From NCBI RefSeq assembly GCF_022899355.1, contig NZ_JALJCK010000002.1, positions 434,001 to 498,000 of the forward strand: 64,000 bases of DNA. Direction: 5' to 3'. How positions within the stretch are numbered: the first letter of the stretch is position 1; each line of letters starts with the position of its first letter. Shown here piece by piece: positions 8,605 to 16,302 of the stretch. A model generated the notes under the pieces. That model was not told the origin of the DNA. It did not search any database and worked only from the letters and a program-made list of their open reading frames with translations. Made by a program: the position numbers and the translations under genes. The DNA comes from Shinella yambaruensis (GTDB lineage Bacteria > Pseudomonadota > Alphaproteobacteria > Rhizobiales > Rhizobiaceae).

Positions 8605-9786
8605 CTATGCCACCTCGGGCGGTTTCATCCGATCGTCCTGCGTCCGCGCGCGGATATGTTCGGGCAAAGTCTGACTGAGTTTCTTCAGGTACCAGTCGGC
8701 ATCGCCGAACATCGCTTCGCAGACGCACAGCCGCTTGTAGAGATGGCCGGCTTTCAACTCGTCCGTCATGCCGATGCCGCCATGGAGCTGAAGGCTCTGG
8801 GTCCCGACGAAGCGCGCGGACTGGGCGGTCTGTACCTTCGCCTGCCAAACGGTGCGCTGCGCCGACGCTGCGCCGACGTCGAGCGCTTCAAGCGCGGCAT
8901 GAACGATCGCGCGCGCCTCCTCGCAGGCAAGGCTCATATCCACCAGGCGGTGCTGGAGAACCTGGAATTTGGCAAGAGGCTGGCCGAACTGCTCGCGGAC
9001 CTTCAGGTATTCGATCGTGTTTTGCGTGGCCTCGGCCATGGCCCCGCAGGCCTCGGCACAAACCGCGATCGCGGCCCGGTCGATGAGATGGTCGATCGAG
9101 GCGGTCCGGTCGACATCGGCACGGCCGAGCAGCGTGGAACCCGGAACCCGGGCCGACAGGCGGACTTCAGCGCCAAGCCGCGCATCGAGGGCAGGGGCTA
9201 TGTTGAGAGAAACGCCGTCCGTTTCGCGCGGTACGAGGAACAGGCCGACAGGGCCATCGGCCGCGCCCACGCGCGCCGAAACGACCAGCAAGTCTGCCGC
9301 CTGTGCGCCGAGCGTGAAGGCCTTGCGGCCTTCCAGGGCGTAGCCGCCGTCGACCGGACGGGCGATCGTGGTGACGTAGTCGCGCGCATATCCGGCGTCC
9401 TGTTCGGAATGACAGAAGGCGAGACGCAGCTCTCCGGCAGCGATTTTCGGAAGCAGGTCGCCCTTTTGCGCTTGCGTACCGGCCAGTTCGATGGCGCCGG
9501 CTCCAAGAACGACGGTGCCGAGCAGCCCTTCGAGAACCATGTGCCGGCCGGCCGCCGCCATGACGATGGCAAGTTCCGTCAGCCCTCCGCCGGTGCCTCC
9601 GAATTCCTCGGGTATCGCAACGCCGAGCCATCCGAGATCCGCAAACTGACGCCATTCATTTGAACCGTATTGATCGCCGGACGGACCCGAACGCTGCTGC
9701 CACCGTTCAAAGCCGTATTTTTCCGAGAGGAAGTTCTGCAGGCTTTCGTCGAGAAGCTGGCGTTCGTCAGCGGAGAAACTGGTCAT
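8605..9786 (-). CDS. Acyl-CoA dehydrogenase (second of a pair)
   Basis: A 393-residue FAD acyl-CoA dehydrogenase-like protein: N-terminal helical domain (GWLGVAIPEEFGGTGGG), middle beta domain and C-terminal helical domain ending in QLHGGIGMTDE. The expected flavin-binding tryptophan/threonine segment is degenerate (AFCHSEQDAGYARD). It lies 10 bases from another acyl-CoA dehydrogenase on the same strand. Adjacent unequal pairs of this type form alpha2beta2 enzymes in steroid side-chain catabolism (FadE26/27, FadE28/29), where one subunit has a partial active site. That assembly is inferred here from tandem arrangement and sequence style. Confidence 0.9.
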   Translation of the reverse strand: MTSFSADERQLLDESLQNFLSEKYGFERWQQRSGPSGDQYGSNEWRQFADLGWLGVAIPEEFGGTGGGLTELAIVMAAAGRHMVLEGLLGTVVLGAGAIELAGTQAQKGDLLPKIAAGELRLAFCHSEQDAGYARDYVTTIARPVDGGYALEGRKAFTLGAQAADLLVVSARVGAADGPVGLFLVPRETDGVSLNIAPALDARLGAEVRLSARVPGSTLLGRADVDRTASIDHLIDRAAIAVCAEACGAMAEATQNTIEYLKVREQFGQPLAKFQVLQHRLVDMSLACEEARAIVHAALEALDVGAASAQRTVWQAKVQTAQSARFVGTQSLQLHGGIGMTDELKAGHLYKRLCVCEAMFGDADWYLKKLSQTLPEHIRARTQDDRMKPPEVA

Positions 9787-9796
9787 GGGTCGATCC

Positions 9797-11005
9797 TCAA
9801 AGCCCCAAGGCGCCCTTGGCGATGATGTTCCGTTGCACCTCGTTCGAGCCGCTGTAGATCGTCGCCGCCCGGCGGTAGAGGTGCTCGTAGATCAGGCCCG
9901 CGGAGACGTCCGGGCCGACAAATTCGCCGTCCCAGTTCTGTTCCAGCGCCAGGTCCTGATAAACGGGCCCGTTCCGGCCGAGCACTTCCAGTCCCATCTG
10001 GAGAATGCTTTGCTGGAGTTCGGTCCCGCGAAGCTTCAACGCCGCGGCGCCCATCATCGGCGGAGAGCCGGTCGTCCGAGCGGCGGCCAGCTGGTCGGCC
10101 ATCAGCGCTTTTGCCGTCGCCATCCTGACGTCGAGTTCCGCGAGCTTCCGCCGATAGGTGGGATCTTCCGACAGGGGGCGCCCGCCATCCTTGACGACGT
10201 CGAGCGCTTTGCGGATCTTCGCCAGATAGGCTTCGAACTTCGCGAAGCTCAGACTGTGCAGCCGCTCGTTGGCAAGGAGGAACTTGGCATAGGTCCACCC
10301 CTGGTTCTCTTCGCCGATGCGGTTCTCGACAGGCACGCGGACATTGTCGAAGAAGACTTCGTTGAGGTGGTGGTGCCGTGTGATGCCGATGATGGGGCGG
10401 ACGGTGATGCCCGGGGTGTTCATATCGATCAACAGGAACGAGATCCCGGCCTGCTTCTTGACGGTCGCATCCGTCCGCACCAGGACGAAGATCATGTCGG
10501 CCCAGTGAGCCCACGAGGTCCAGGTCTTCTGGCCGTTGACGACGTAATGATCCCCGTCGCGGACAGCGCGGGACTTGAGGCTTGCGAGATCGGAGCCGGC
10601 GCCCGGTTCCGAATAGCCCTGACACCACCAGGTGTTGTTCTTGGCGATATCGGCGAGGTACTTCTTCTTCTGCTCGTCGTTTCCGAAGGTGAAGATGACG
10701 GGACCGGCCAGATTGATGCCGAAATTGATCAGGGGCGGTGCCCCCGCCTTGCCGAGCTCTTCCTCGAACACGAGGAACTGTTCGGGCTCCCATCCGAGGC
10801 CGCCATACTCCTTCGGCCACTTGCCGGTGAGCCAGCCTTTTTCTCCGAGCAGCTTCAGCCAGGCATCATATTCCGCTTTATCGAGGTGCTGTGACTTCTC
10901 CTGCTTTCGCCGGATTTCCGCAGGGATCTTTTCGCGGCAGAATTGGCGGACCTCCTCGCGGAATGCATTCAAGCGGTTGTCGCTGCCGACAGACCTTATG
11001 AACAT
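9797..11005 (-). CDS. Acyl-CoA dehydrogenase (first of a pair)
   Basis: A 402-residue acyl-CoA dehydrogenase with well-kept motifs: GWLTGKWPKEYGG in the N-domain, the FAD/substrate loop CQGYSEPGAGSDLASL, and the C-terminal IYSGSNEVQRNIIAK segment. It should introduce the alpha,beta double bond into the acyl-CoA. ATG 11005 has AGGAGG six bases upstream. It is the first gene of a six-gene minus-strand operon, and two GTATAC boxes lie 20-45 bases ahead of it. The long open frame extending upstream to 12124 is antisense to the binding-protein gene and is not real. Confidence 0.93.
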   Translation of the reverse strand: MFIRSVGSDNRLNAFREEVRQFCREKIPAEIRRKQEKSQHLDKAEYDAWLKLLGEKGWLTGKWPKEYGGLGWEPEQFLVFEEELGKAGAPPLINFGINLAGPVIFTFGNDEQKKKYLADIAKNNTWWCQGYSEPGAGSDLASLKSRAVRDGDHYVVNGQKTWTSWAHWADMIFVLVRTDATVKKQAGISFLLIDMNTPGITVRPIIGITRHHHLNEVFFDNVRVPVENRIGEENQGWTYAKFLLANERLHSLSFAKFEAYLAKIRKALDVVKDGGRPLSEDPTYRRKLAELDVRMATAKALMADQLAAARTTGSPPMMGAAALKLRGTELQQSILQMGLEVLGRNGPVYQDLALEQNWDGEFVGPDVSAGLIYEHLYRRAATIYSGSNEVQRNIIAKGALGL

Positions 11006-11024
11006 GCGTGCCTCCTGCACAAAT

Positions 11025-11050
11025 AAGTATACTATTTGCCCGGTATACCT
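11025..11050. promoter_or_regulatory. Tandem GTATAC boxes before the acyl-CoA operon
   Basis: AAGTATACTA (11025-11034) and CGGTATACCT (11041-11050), centres 16 bases apart, lie between the first acyl-CoA dehydrogenase and the divergent binding-protein gene. They match the palindrome at 2347 in core and length. About one and a half helical turns between centres would allow two dimers on nearly opposite faces. A putative operator of the FadR-type regulator. Confidence 0.5.
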
Positions 11051-11163
11051 AATATCGCTTTTGCTTGTCAACCGATCTTCGCGGATTCTGGCAGATTCCG
11101 CTGCCCATATCGGCACGAGAAAAACACACATCCGGCAATTGACGAAAAAGTAAAATAGTCGCA

Positions 11164-11173
11164 CAGTGTACTG
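11164..11173. promoter_or_regulatory. GTGTAC box upstream of the binding-protein operon
   Basis: CAGTGTACTG, followed by GTGCAC at 11175, lies 73 bases before the start of the periplasmic binding protein. It shares GTGTACTGGT exactly with the promoter region of the 2-hydroxyacid dehydrogenase. Confidence 0.4.
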
Positions 11174-11245
11174 GTGCACTCTTTTATCGCGGCCGGACAA
11201 GGCAAGCCGGGTGCGTCCTTTCAGGTCATAATCAGGGGAATTCAA

Positions 11246-12091
11246 ATGAGCAGACGAGCAATGCGTTTTCTGGTTGCCATCGCCGGGCTTGGCTTCATGA
11301 CTGCCGCGGCGAGCGCGGCATGTGAGCCCGACAAGGCCGCCGAGAAATACCCGACCTTCGCCGGAAAGCCCGTGAAGATCGCCATATCGCCGCTTTACGC
11401 GCCGTTCGCCTATAACGAGGAGGGCTCCGACAAGCTCATCGGGAGTGACGTCGAGATCGGCGAAGCGGCCCTGGAATGCGTCGGCCTCAAACCGGAATAT
11501 GTGAAGGGCGTCTTCACCAGCTTGCTTCCGACCGTGCTGAACGGCCAGACCGACATCATGAACGCAAACCTCTTCTACAACGAGGAGCGTGCGCAGAACG
11601 TCGATTTTGTCGTCTACATGAAGGCCGGCAGCGCCTTGGTGGTGCCGAAAGGGAACGAGCACGATATCAAGTCGATGGACGACCTCTGCGGCCTTACGAC
11701 AAGTGCGGTTATCGGCACCTTCTCGCAGAAGGCGCTGGAGGAGCAGTCGAAGGCGTGCGAGGCGGCGGGCAAGTCCGCGATCAATATCGTGGTCGCGACC
11801 GAAACGGATGCGGCCGTGCGCGGGATCTTGAACAAGCGCATCGACTTTCTGCTCGACAATGCGGGCGCCGCCGTCGTGCGGGTGAAGGACGATCCGGAGA
11901 CGCTGGAGATCGCCTTTACCCAGGCGCGTGACGTGAAGGTCGGCTTTGCCGCCAAGAATGACAACAACGAGATTCTCGACGCCTATCTGAACGGGATGCA
12001 GGAGATCTATCGGAACGGCACGGTTGCGAAGATCCTTGAGAAATATGGGATCGACCCGCAGCTTGCCATCGAGCCCGAGATCGTGCGCTGA
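11246..12091 (+). CDS. Periplasmic amino-acid-type ABC substrate-binding protein
   Basis: A 281-residue family 3 solute-binding protein with a Sec signal peptide (about residues 1-24, hydrophobic core FLVAIAGLGFMTAAASA). The mature part shows the family pattern (PLYAPFAYNEEGSDKLIGSD, then DIMNANLFYNEERAQNVDFV). ATG 11246 has AGGGGA eight bases upstream and gives a proper signal peptide; the frame is open from 11174 but that start would spoil it. It heads the plus-strand operon. No permease or ATPase is adjacent, so it must borrow a transporter or act as a sensor partner. Probably imports the pathway substrate. Confidence 0.9.
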   Translation: MSRRAMRFLVAIAGLGFMTAAASAACEPDKAAEKYPTFAGKPVKIAISPLYAPFAYNEEGSDKLIGSDVEIGEAALECVGLKPEYVKGVFTSLLPTVLNGQTDIMNANLFYNEERAQNVDFVVYMKAGSALVVPKGNEHDIKSMDDLCGLTTSAVIGTFSQKALEEQSKACEAAGKSAINIVVATETDAAVRGILNKRIDFLLDNAGAAVVRVKDDPETLEIAFTQARDVKVGFAAKNDNNEILDAYLNGMQEIYRNGTVAKILEKYGIDPQLAIEPEIVR

Positions 12092-12109
12092 CCTGGAGCG
12101 CAGACGGGA

Positions 12110-12132
12110 CCGGCCCGATTCCATCGGGCCGG
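12110..12132 (+). terminator. Hairpin after the binding-protein gene (attenuator-like)
   Basis: CCGGCCCGAT and its exact complement with a three-base loop, 19 bases past the stop and just before the ribosome site of the next gene. There is no T-run. It may stabilise the upstream mRNA so that the binding protein is made in excess. Confidence 0.5.
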
Positions 12133-12153
12133 CCTTCGACCCGGAGGCCGACC

Positions 12154-12624
12154 ATGCGCTTGCGCGTCATTTCGACCTGCGCCGACCTCCAAGCCCTCCT
12201 CGCGAAGGACCTTGGCCCAGGCGCATGGTCGCAGATCAGCGAAGAACAAGCTCGACGCTTCGAGGCGGCTCGGCGTGCCGGACCGCACGACACCGGGAGG
12301 AGATGCACGAAATCCAGGCCGGCGCTTGTTGACGGGGCATTGCTTCTCTCCCTTCTCGGGCGATTGCGGGCGAGCATCGAGGATCTGCGTTTCGAGTTTC
12401 CCAGCCGGATGAACCTCCTCTACGGCTTCGACGACGTTCGCTTTTCCGATCCGGTGCCGGCGCCCGTCATGATCCGCCTTTTCCTTAGGATCATCGACGT
12501 GAAGCTGCTCGAACCGGGGACGATCCATGTCGTTTACGCGCACCGTCTCGAAACGTCCGAGGGTCTCACGATCCTTGAGGCAAACGCGATCAACCGCATT
12601 TACCTGCAGGAGCAGGCTGTTTGA
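12154..12624 (+). CDS. MaoC-like hotdog protein with degenerate active site
   Basis: A 156-residue protein whose middle and end fit the NodN/MaoC hydratase fold: an N-terminal DLQALLAKDLGPGAWSQIS segment, the long hotdog helix LVDGALLLSLLGRL and the strand NLLYGFDDVRFSDPVPA. In active members the helix start reads AHG and an upstream Asp-x4-His segment supplies the hydratase dyad. Here the region is short (ARRAGPHDTGRRCTKSRP) and AHG is VDG, so the dyad is absent. Start ATG 12154 follows GGAGG by six bases. It may be a non-catalytic subunit, an acyl-CoA-binding protein or a decayed hydratase. Confidence 0.65.
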   Translation: MRLRVISTCADLQALLAKDLGPGAWSQISEEQARRFEAARRAGPHDTGRRCTKSRPALVDGALLLSLLGRLRASIEDLRFEFPSRMNLLYGFDDVRFSDPVPAPVMIRLFLRIIDVKLLEPGTIHVVYAHRLETSEGLTILEANAINRIYLQEQAV

Positions 12625-12633
12625 GGAAACCTG

Positions 12634-13413
12634 ATGTCGATAGATTTTCTCGCTGATGAGAATGGAATTGCCACGATCACGATCAATCGGCCGGAACGCT
12701 TGAATGCCCTCGACCGCGCTCACTACGCCGAGCTTTCCAGGGCGTGGGTGGAGGTGCGGGACGACCCGAAAATCCGGTGCGCCATCGTGACGGGGGCGGG
12801 CGAGAAATCGTTCTGCGCGGGCGCGGACATCAAGGATGTCATCGGCGCGAGGGAAGAACTGCGGAACCTCTGGCAGACCCAGGAAATGCCGTTGCTGAAC
12901 CGTGGCCTTGAACTGTGGAAGCCGGTGATCGCGGCGGTCAACGGCCATTGTCTCGGAGGGGGCATGACGTTGCTTCTCGCCACCGATATCAGGGTCGCCT
13001 CGCCGAATGCCGCATTCGGCGTCGCGGAAGTCAAGCGCGGCATCGTTGCCGGTCTCGGCGGAACCCAACGGCTGGTGCGGCAACTGGCCCATGCGCACGC
13101 GATGGAAATGCTCTTGACCGGAGACACCATCGATGCGGAAACGGCGGAACGGCGCGGCCTCATAAATCGTGTCGCGCCTGCGGGCGAATTGATGGCCGTG
13201 GCGAGGCGCTATGCGGACACCATGGCCCGCAATGCACCGCTCGCCGTTCAGGCGACGAAGGAATTGGCAATGCGCGCGCGTGACATGAGCCTCCAGGACG
13301 GGCTGCGGATCGAGCAGCTGCTGAACAATCTGCTTCAGCGCAACTCGGTTGACGTCGCTGAAGGGCGCGCTGCCTTTATCGAAAAACGGTCCGCGGCATT
13401 CCGCGGGGAATAG
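12634..13413 (+). CDS. Enoyl-CoA hydratase/isomerase (crotonase) family protein
   Basis: A 259-residue crotonase with both oxyanion-hole segments (KSFCAGADIKD and GHCLGGGMTL). Of the two catalytic Glu of classical enoyl-CoA hydratase, the second is kept (GVAEVKRG), while the first, which follows GGG(C/F), is Thr (GGGMTL). The enzyme may therefore isomerise, hydrolyse or cleave an acyl-CoA rather than hydrate a simple enoyl-CoA. It starts nine bases after the MaoC-like gene with GAGGAAA as ribosome site and is followed by the AtzG/amidase pair, in one probable operon. Confidence 0.9.
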   Translation: MSIDFLADENGIATITINRPERLNALDRAHYAELSRAWVEVRDDPKIRCAIVTGAGEKSFCAGADIKDVIGAREELRNLWQTQEMPLLNRGLELWKPVIAAVNGHCLGGGMTLLLATDIRVASPNAAFGVAEVKRGIVAGLGGTQRLVRQLAHAHAMEMLLTGDTIDAETAERRGLINRVAPAGELMAVARRYADTMARNAPLAVQATKELAMRARDMSLQDGLRIEQLLNNLLQRNSVDVAEGRAAFIEKRSAAFRGE

Positions 13414-13440
13414 CGCAAGGGGCCTCTCGAAGGGCGTGTT

Positions 13441-13629
13441 ATGGCTGAGACAACTTTTGAAGATTTCATCGTCCTTGTCCGTCGGAGCGGACTGCCTCAT
13501 GACGACGTCGACCTTGAGCTGCTGTTTGATGGTTATCTCAAGCTTCAAGGCATGATCGCCTCCCTCCGCCGGCCGTCGGACCTCACGACCGGCCTTGCCG
13601 TCGGCTTTCAGCCGGAACCCGTCGAATGA
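13441..13629 (+). CDS. AtzG-like small amidotransferase subunit (DUF4089)
   Basis: A 62-residue helical protein resembling AtzG, the GatC-like partner of the AtzE amidase: an N-terminal helix (FEDFIVLVRRSGLP), a second helix (LLFDGYLKLQGMIASL) and an extended tail ending in FQPEPVE. Its stop overlaps the amidase start by four bases (ATGA), the classic layout of atzG-atzE. In cyanuric acid degradation AtzG stabilises AtzE and helps form its active site. Small size makes recognition less certain than for its partner, but context is strong. Confidence 0.75.
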   Translation: MAETTFEDFIVLVRRSGLPHDDVDLELLFDGYLKLQGMIASLRRPSDLTTGLAVGFQPEPVE

Positions 13630-15017
13630 GCCCGTTGACGATCGCTGAAGCGGGCAGGAAGCTTGCCGCAAAAACAGTGTCGCCTGTCGAGCTTACCCGC
13701 GAATGCCTCGATCGGATCGAGGCTCTCAATCCGACGCTCGCAGCGTTCATCACGGTGACGGGCGAACGAGCGCTTGCCGATGCCCGGGCGGCTGAAGAGC
13801 GGATGATGAAGGACCAGAGGCGAACGCCGCTGGACGGCATTCCCATCGCCCACAAGGATCTTTTTGAAACGGCGGGAATTCTGACGTCTGCGCATTCCCG
13901 GATCTTGCAGGATAATGTTCCTTCGTCCGATGCCACCGTTGTACGCCGCCTGGCGGACGCGGGGACCGTCATGCTCGGTAAGCTCGCCACGCTGGAATTC
14001 GCTCTTGCCGGGCCTTCGTTCGATTTGCCCTGGCCTCCCGCCCGGAACCCCTGGAATCCCGATTACTTCACCTCGGGCTCAAGCAGTGGAACGGCCGCGG
14101 CGGTGGCTTGCGGCATGGCTCTTGGCGGGACCGCCACCGATACCGGCGGCTCCATCAGGGGACCGGCCGCCATGTGCGGTGTTTCCGGCATCAAACCCAC
14201 ATTCGGCCGCTGCAGCCGATCCGGCGTGATTCCCCTTGCCCATACGCTCGACCACATCGGGCCCATGGCGTGGACGGCGCAGGATTGTGCCCTCCTGCTT
14301 CAGGAGATGGCCGGCTTCGACCCCTCGGATCGGGCGAGCGCCGACGTTCCCGTTCCCGATTTTTCAGGTGAGATCGGCAAGAGCCTGCGGGGTTTGAAAG
14401 TTGGCGTTGTCGCTCACTTCCATGAAAGAGACAATCCCGTCAGCGAGGAGACGGCAGTCGCGGTATCGCAGGCCATCGAGATCCTGCGGGACGGCGGCGC
14501 TGTCGTTTCCGACGTCAAGCTGTCGTCCCTGGCGGAATATTCCTCGGCAAACCGCGTGATAATGAACGCGGAGGCCGCCGCGTACCACGAGCAGACGCTG
14601 AGGAGCCGCTTTCGCGATTTCGGTGAGCGTTTACGGCACAGGTTGCTGCTGGCATCCTTCATGACGAGCAACGACTACATCCAGGCGCAACGGCGCAGGC
14701 GCGAACTGTGTGACGAGTTCGCGCAGGCTATGGAAACGGTCGATGTCCTCATAACCGCAGCTTCGGCTTCCGAGGCGCCGCTCATCGAGGACGTCCCTTT
14801 CTGGGACGGCCTTGAAAAGCCGAGCTTTGCATTGCCTTGGAATTTGACCGGCTATCCTGCCATCGCGGTCTGCATGGGGTTTGGGCCGAAAGGCCTGCCG
14901 CTCTCCGTGCAGATCGGCGGCCGACCCTTCGGCGAGGCCACGCTTTTCCAGGTCGCCACGCTCCTTGAAACTTCAACCCCATGGAGGCAGAGACGCCCTG
15001 TTCTCTGCTCGTCCTGA
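13626..15017 (+). CDS. Amidase-signature hydrolase, AtzE/GatA-like
   Basis: A 463-residue amidase with the Ser-cisSer-Lys triad visible: Lys in IPIAHKDLF, cis-Ser in the glycine/serine loop FTSGSSSGTAAAVA and the nucleophile in DTGGSIRGPAAMCG. Length and coupling to an AtzG-like protein place it nearest to AtzE (1-carboxybiuret hydrolase) and GatA-like enzymes. Here it shares an operon with a binding protein and a crotonase rather than cyanuric acid genes, so it probably hydrolyses an amide, ureido or carbamoyl group in the substrate of this cluster. The last gene of the plus-strand operon, converging on the two-component system. Confidence 0.88.
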   Translation: MSPLTIAEAGRKLAAKTVSPVELTRECLDRIEALNPTLAAFITVTGERALADARAAEERMMKDQRRTPLDGIPIAHKDLFETAGILTSAHSRILQDNVPSSDATVVRRLADAGTVMLGKLATLEFALAGPSFDLPWPPARNPWNPDYFTSGSSSGTAAAVACGMALGGTATDTGGSIRGPAAMCGVSGIKPTFGRCSRSGVIPLAHTLDHIGPMAWTAQDCALLLQEMAGFDPSDRASADVPVPDFSGEIGKSLRGLKVGVVAHFHERDNPVSEETAVAVSQAIEILRDGGAVVSDVKLSSLAEYSSANRVIMNAEAAAYHEQTLRSRFRDFGERLRHRLLLASFMTSNDYIQAQRRRRELCDEFAQAMETVDVLITAASASEAPLIEDVPFWDGLEKPSFALPWNLTGYPAIAVCMGFGPKGLPLSVQIGGRPFGEATLFQVATLLETSTPWRQRRPVLCSS

Positions 15018-15089
15018 CATTGTGCGGGGCTGCCTTGCCGCGCGCCCGATGGCGTTCTGCTCGGCATGCATGTATGGCGGCCGCGGGGC

Positions 15090-16301
15090 TCAGGGCGTAT
15101 CCAATCGTGGCAGCCGCAGTATAAACCGTGTCCCCCCATCCCTGGGCGGGTCGTGCAGCACCGTTCCTCCATGCAGCTGTGCGATCTGGCGCACGAGGGA
15201 AAGGCCGAGGCCCCATCCTCCGGCAGCCTCGCCGTGGCCGCCCGGGCGGTAAAAGGGTTCGAAGACACGTTCGCCTTCTCCCGCGGGGATACCGGCACCA
15301 TGGTCGCGGACCGACAGTTCGGTCATGGCACCCGTGGACCCGACGCTGATCGTGATGGGCGCCGCGCCATGACGAACCGCGTTCTGTATCAGGTTGCGGA
15401 TCGCCCGGGACAGGAGCCGCGCATCGCCCATGACCTCCGCCGGCGTTCCGGAGGCGTCCAGCCCCGCCCGCGCGGCCTCTTCCGCGGCAAGCGCCAGAAG
15501 GTCGAGCGGCTGGAACGCTTCGGTCCGCTCGCCATGGGTCAGCCGGCTGGAAAGCAGGATTTCGCCGACAAGGTCGTCCAGTTCGCCCAGGTTCCGCGCG
15601 ATCTCCTCGCGCTGCGTCTGTGTGGGGTTGTCCTCATGGAGATGCACGGCCATGCGCAGGCGGGCAAGCGGGGAGCGTAGCTCGTGGCTGGCATTGGCCA
15701 GGAGCGAACGGTTCGAATTGACCAGCGCCTCGACCTGCGCAGCGGCCCGGTTGAAACTGTCGGCGACGCTCGCGACTTCGTCGCGCCCCTCGATGGCGAC
15801 GCGCAGGGACAGGTTGCCCTTCCCCCAGCTCTCGACACCGTGGCGCAGGCGCTCCAGCCGGCGCGTAAGGTTGCGCACGACCGGCCAGGCCGCGAGCGCC
15901 GTCAAGCCGGCAACGAGCGCCAGAAGCAGCAACGGATTGCCGCGCGGCCGGAACGGCAGGGTGAAACGCGCGGTCAATGTTCCGCCGTCCCGCACCGCAA
16001 CGGTGACGGGAGCGAAGGCGGTGATGCCATCCCGTTCGGCGGGTCGATAGGCCGCGACGACGGTTCCCGCCGCATCGCGCAGTTCGATCTCCGCATGGCT
16101 TGCCGGGCCGATGCGGTTCAGCACGGCCTGCGGCTCCTCGGGACCGGACAGCATGGCCGCCAGCAGTTCGGCACGCTGGTTGACCCAGCCGCGATCCTCG
16201 CGATCGACGAACAGCGCCACCATGACGATCCCCGCAATCGCGAGGATCGCGATGCCGGCCAGGACCGTCAGATAGATCTTGAGAAACAGCCGCCCGCGCA
16301 T
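15090..16301 (-). CDS. Two-component sensor histidine kinase, CpxA/EnvZ-like
   Basis: A 403-residue membrane kinase: TM1 (about 10-32, IYLTVLAGIAILAIAGIVMV), a short periplasmic domain of about 90 residues, TM2 (LLLLALVAGLTALAAWPV), HAMP, an H-box with the phospho-accepting His (NASHELRSPLARL), N-box (NLIQNAVRHG) and G-boxes (DHGAGIP, GWGLGLSLV). ATG 16301 lies one base after the response-regulator stop. The frame extends 141 bases further but into the regulator gene. Last of a four-gene operon with a Spy/CpxP-like protein, which suggests sensing of envelope damage or metal. Confidence 0.92.
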   Translation of the reverse strand: MRGRLFLKIYLTVLAGIAILAIAGIVMVALFVDREDRGWVNQRAELLAAMLSGPEEPQAVLNRIGPASHAEIELRDAAGTVVAAYRPAERDGITAFAPVTVAVRDGGTLTARFTLPFRPRGNPLLLLALVAGLTALAAWPVVRNLTRRLERLRHGVESWGKGNLSLRVAIEGRDEVASVADSFNRAAAQVEALVNSNRSLLANASHELRSPLARLRMAVHLHEDNPTQTQREEIARNLGELDDLVGEILLSSRLTHGERTEAFQPLDLLALAAEEAARAGLDASGTPAEVMGDARLLSRAIRNLIQNAVRHGAAPITISVGSTGAMTELSVRDHGAGIPAGEGERVFEPFYRPGGHGEAAGGWGLGLSLVRQIAQLHGGTVLHDPPRDGGTRFILRLPRLDTP

Positions 16302-16302
16302 G

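Noticed and set aside
11174-11245. Upstream start for the binding protein at 11174
   Set aside because: It would add 24 residues before the signal peptide and lacks a ribosome site; ATG 11246 has both.
12270-12330. Frameshift in the MaoC-like gene to explain the lost active site
   Set aside because: Neither neighbouring frame restores a convincing Asp-x4-His segment, so divergence or loss is the simpler reading.
9797-15017. Long antisense frames across the binding-protein, crotonase and amidase genes
   Set aside because: High-GC shadow frames. Known protein motifs lie only in the frames annotated.
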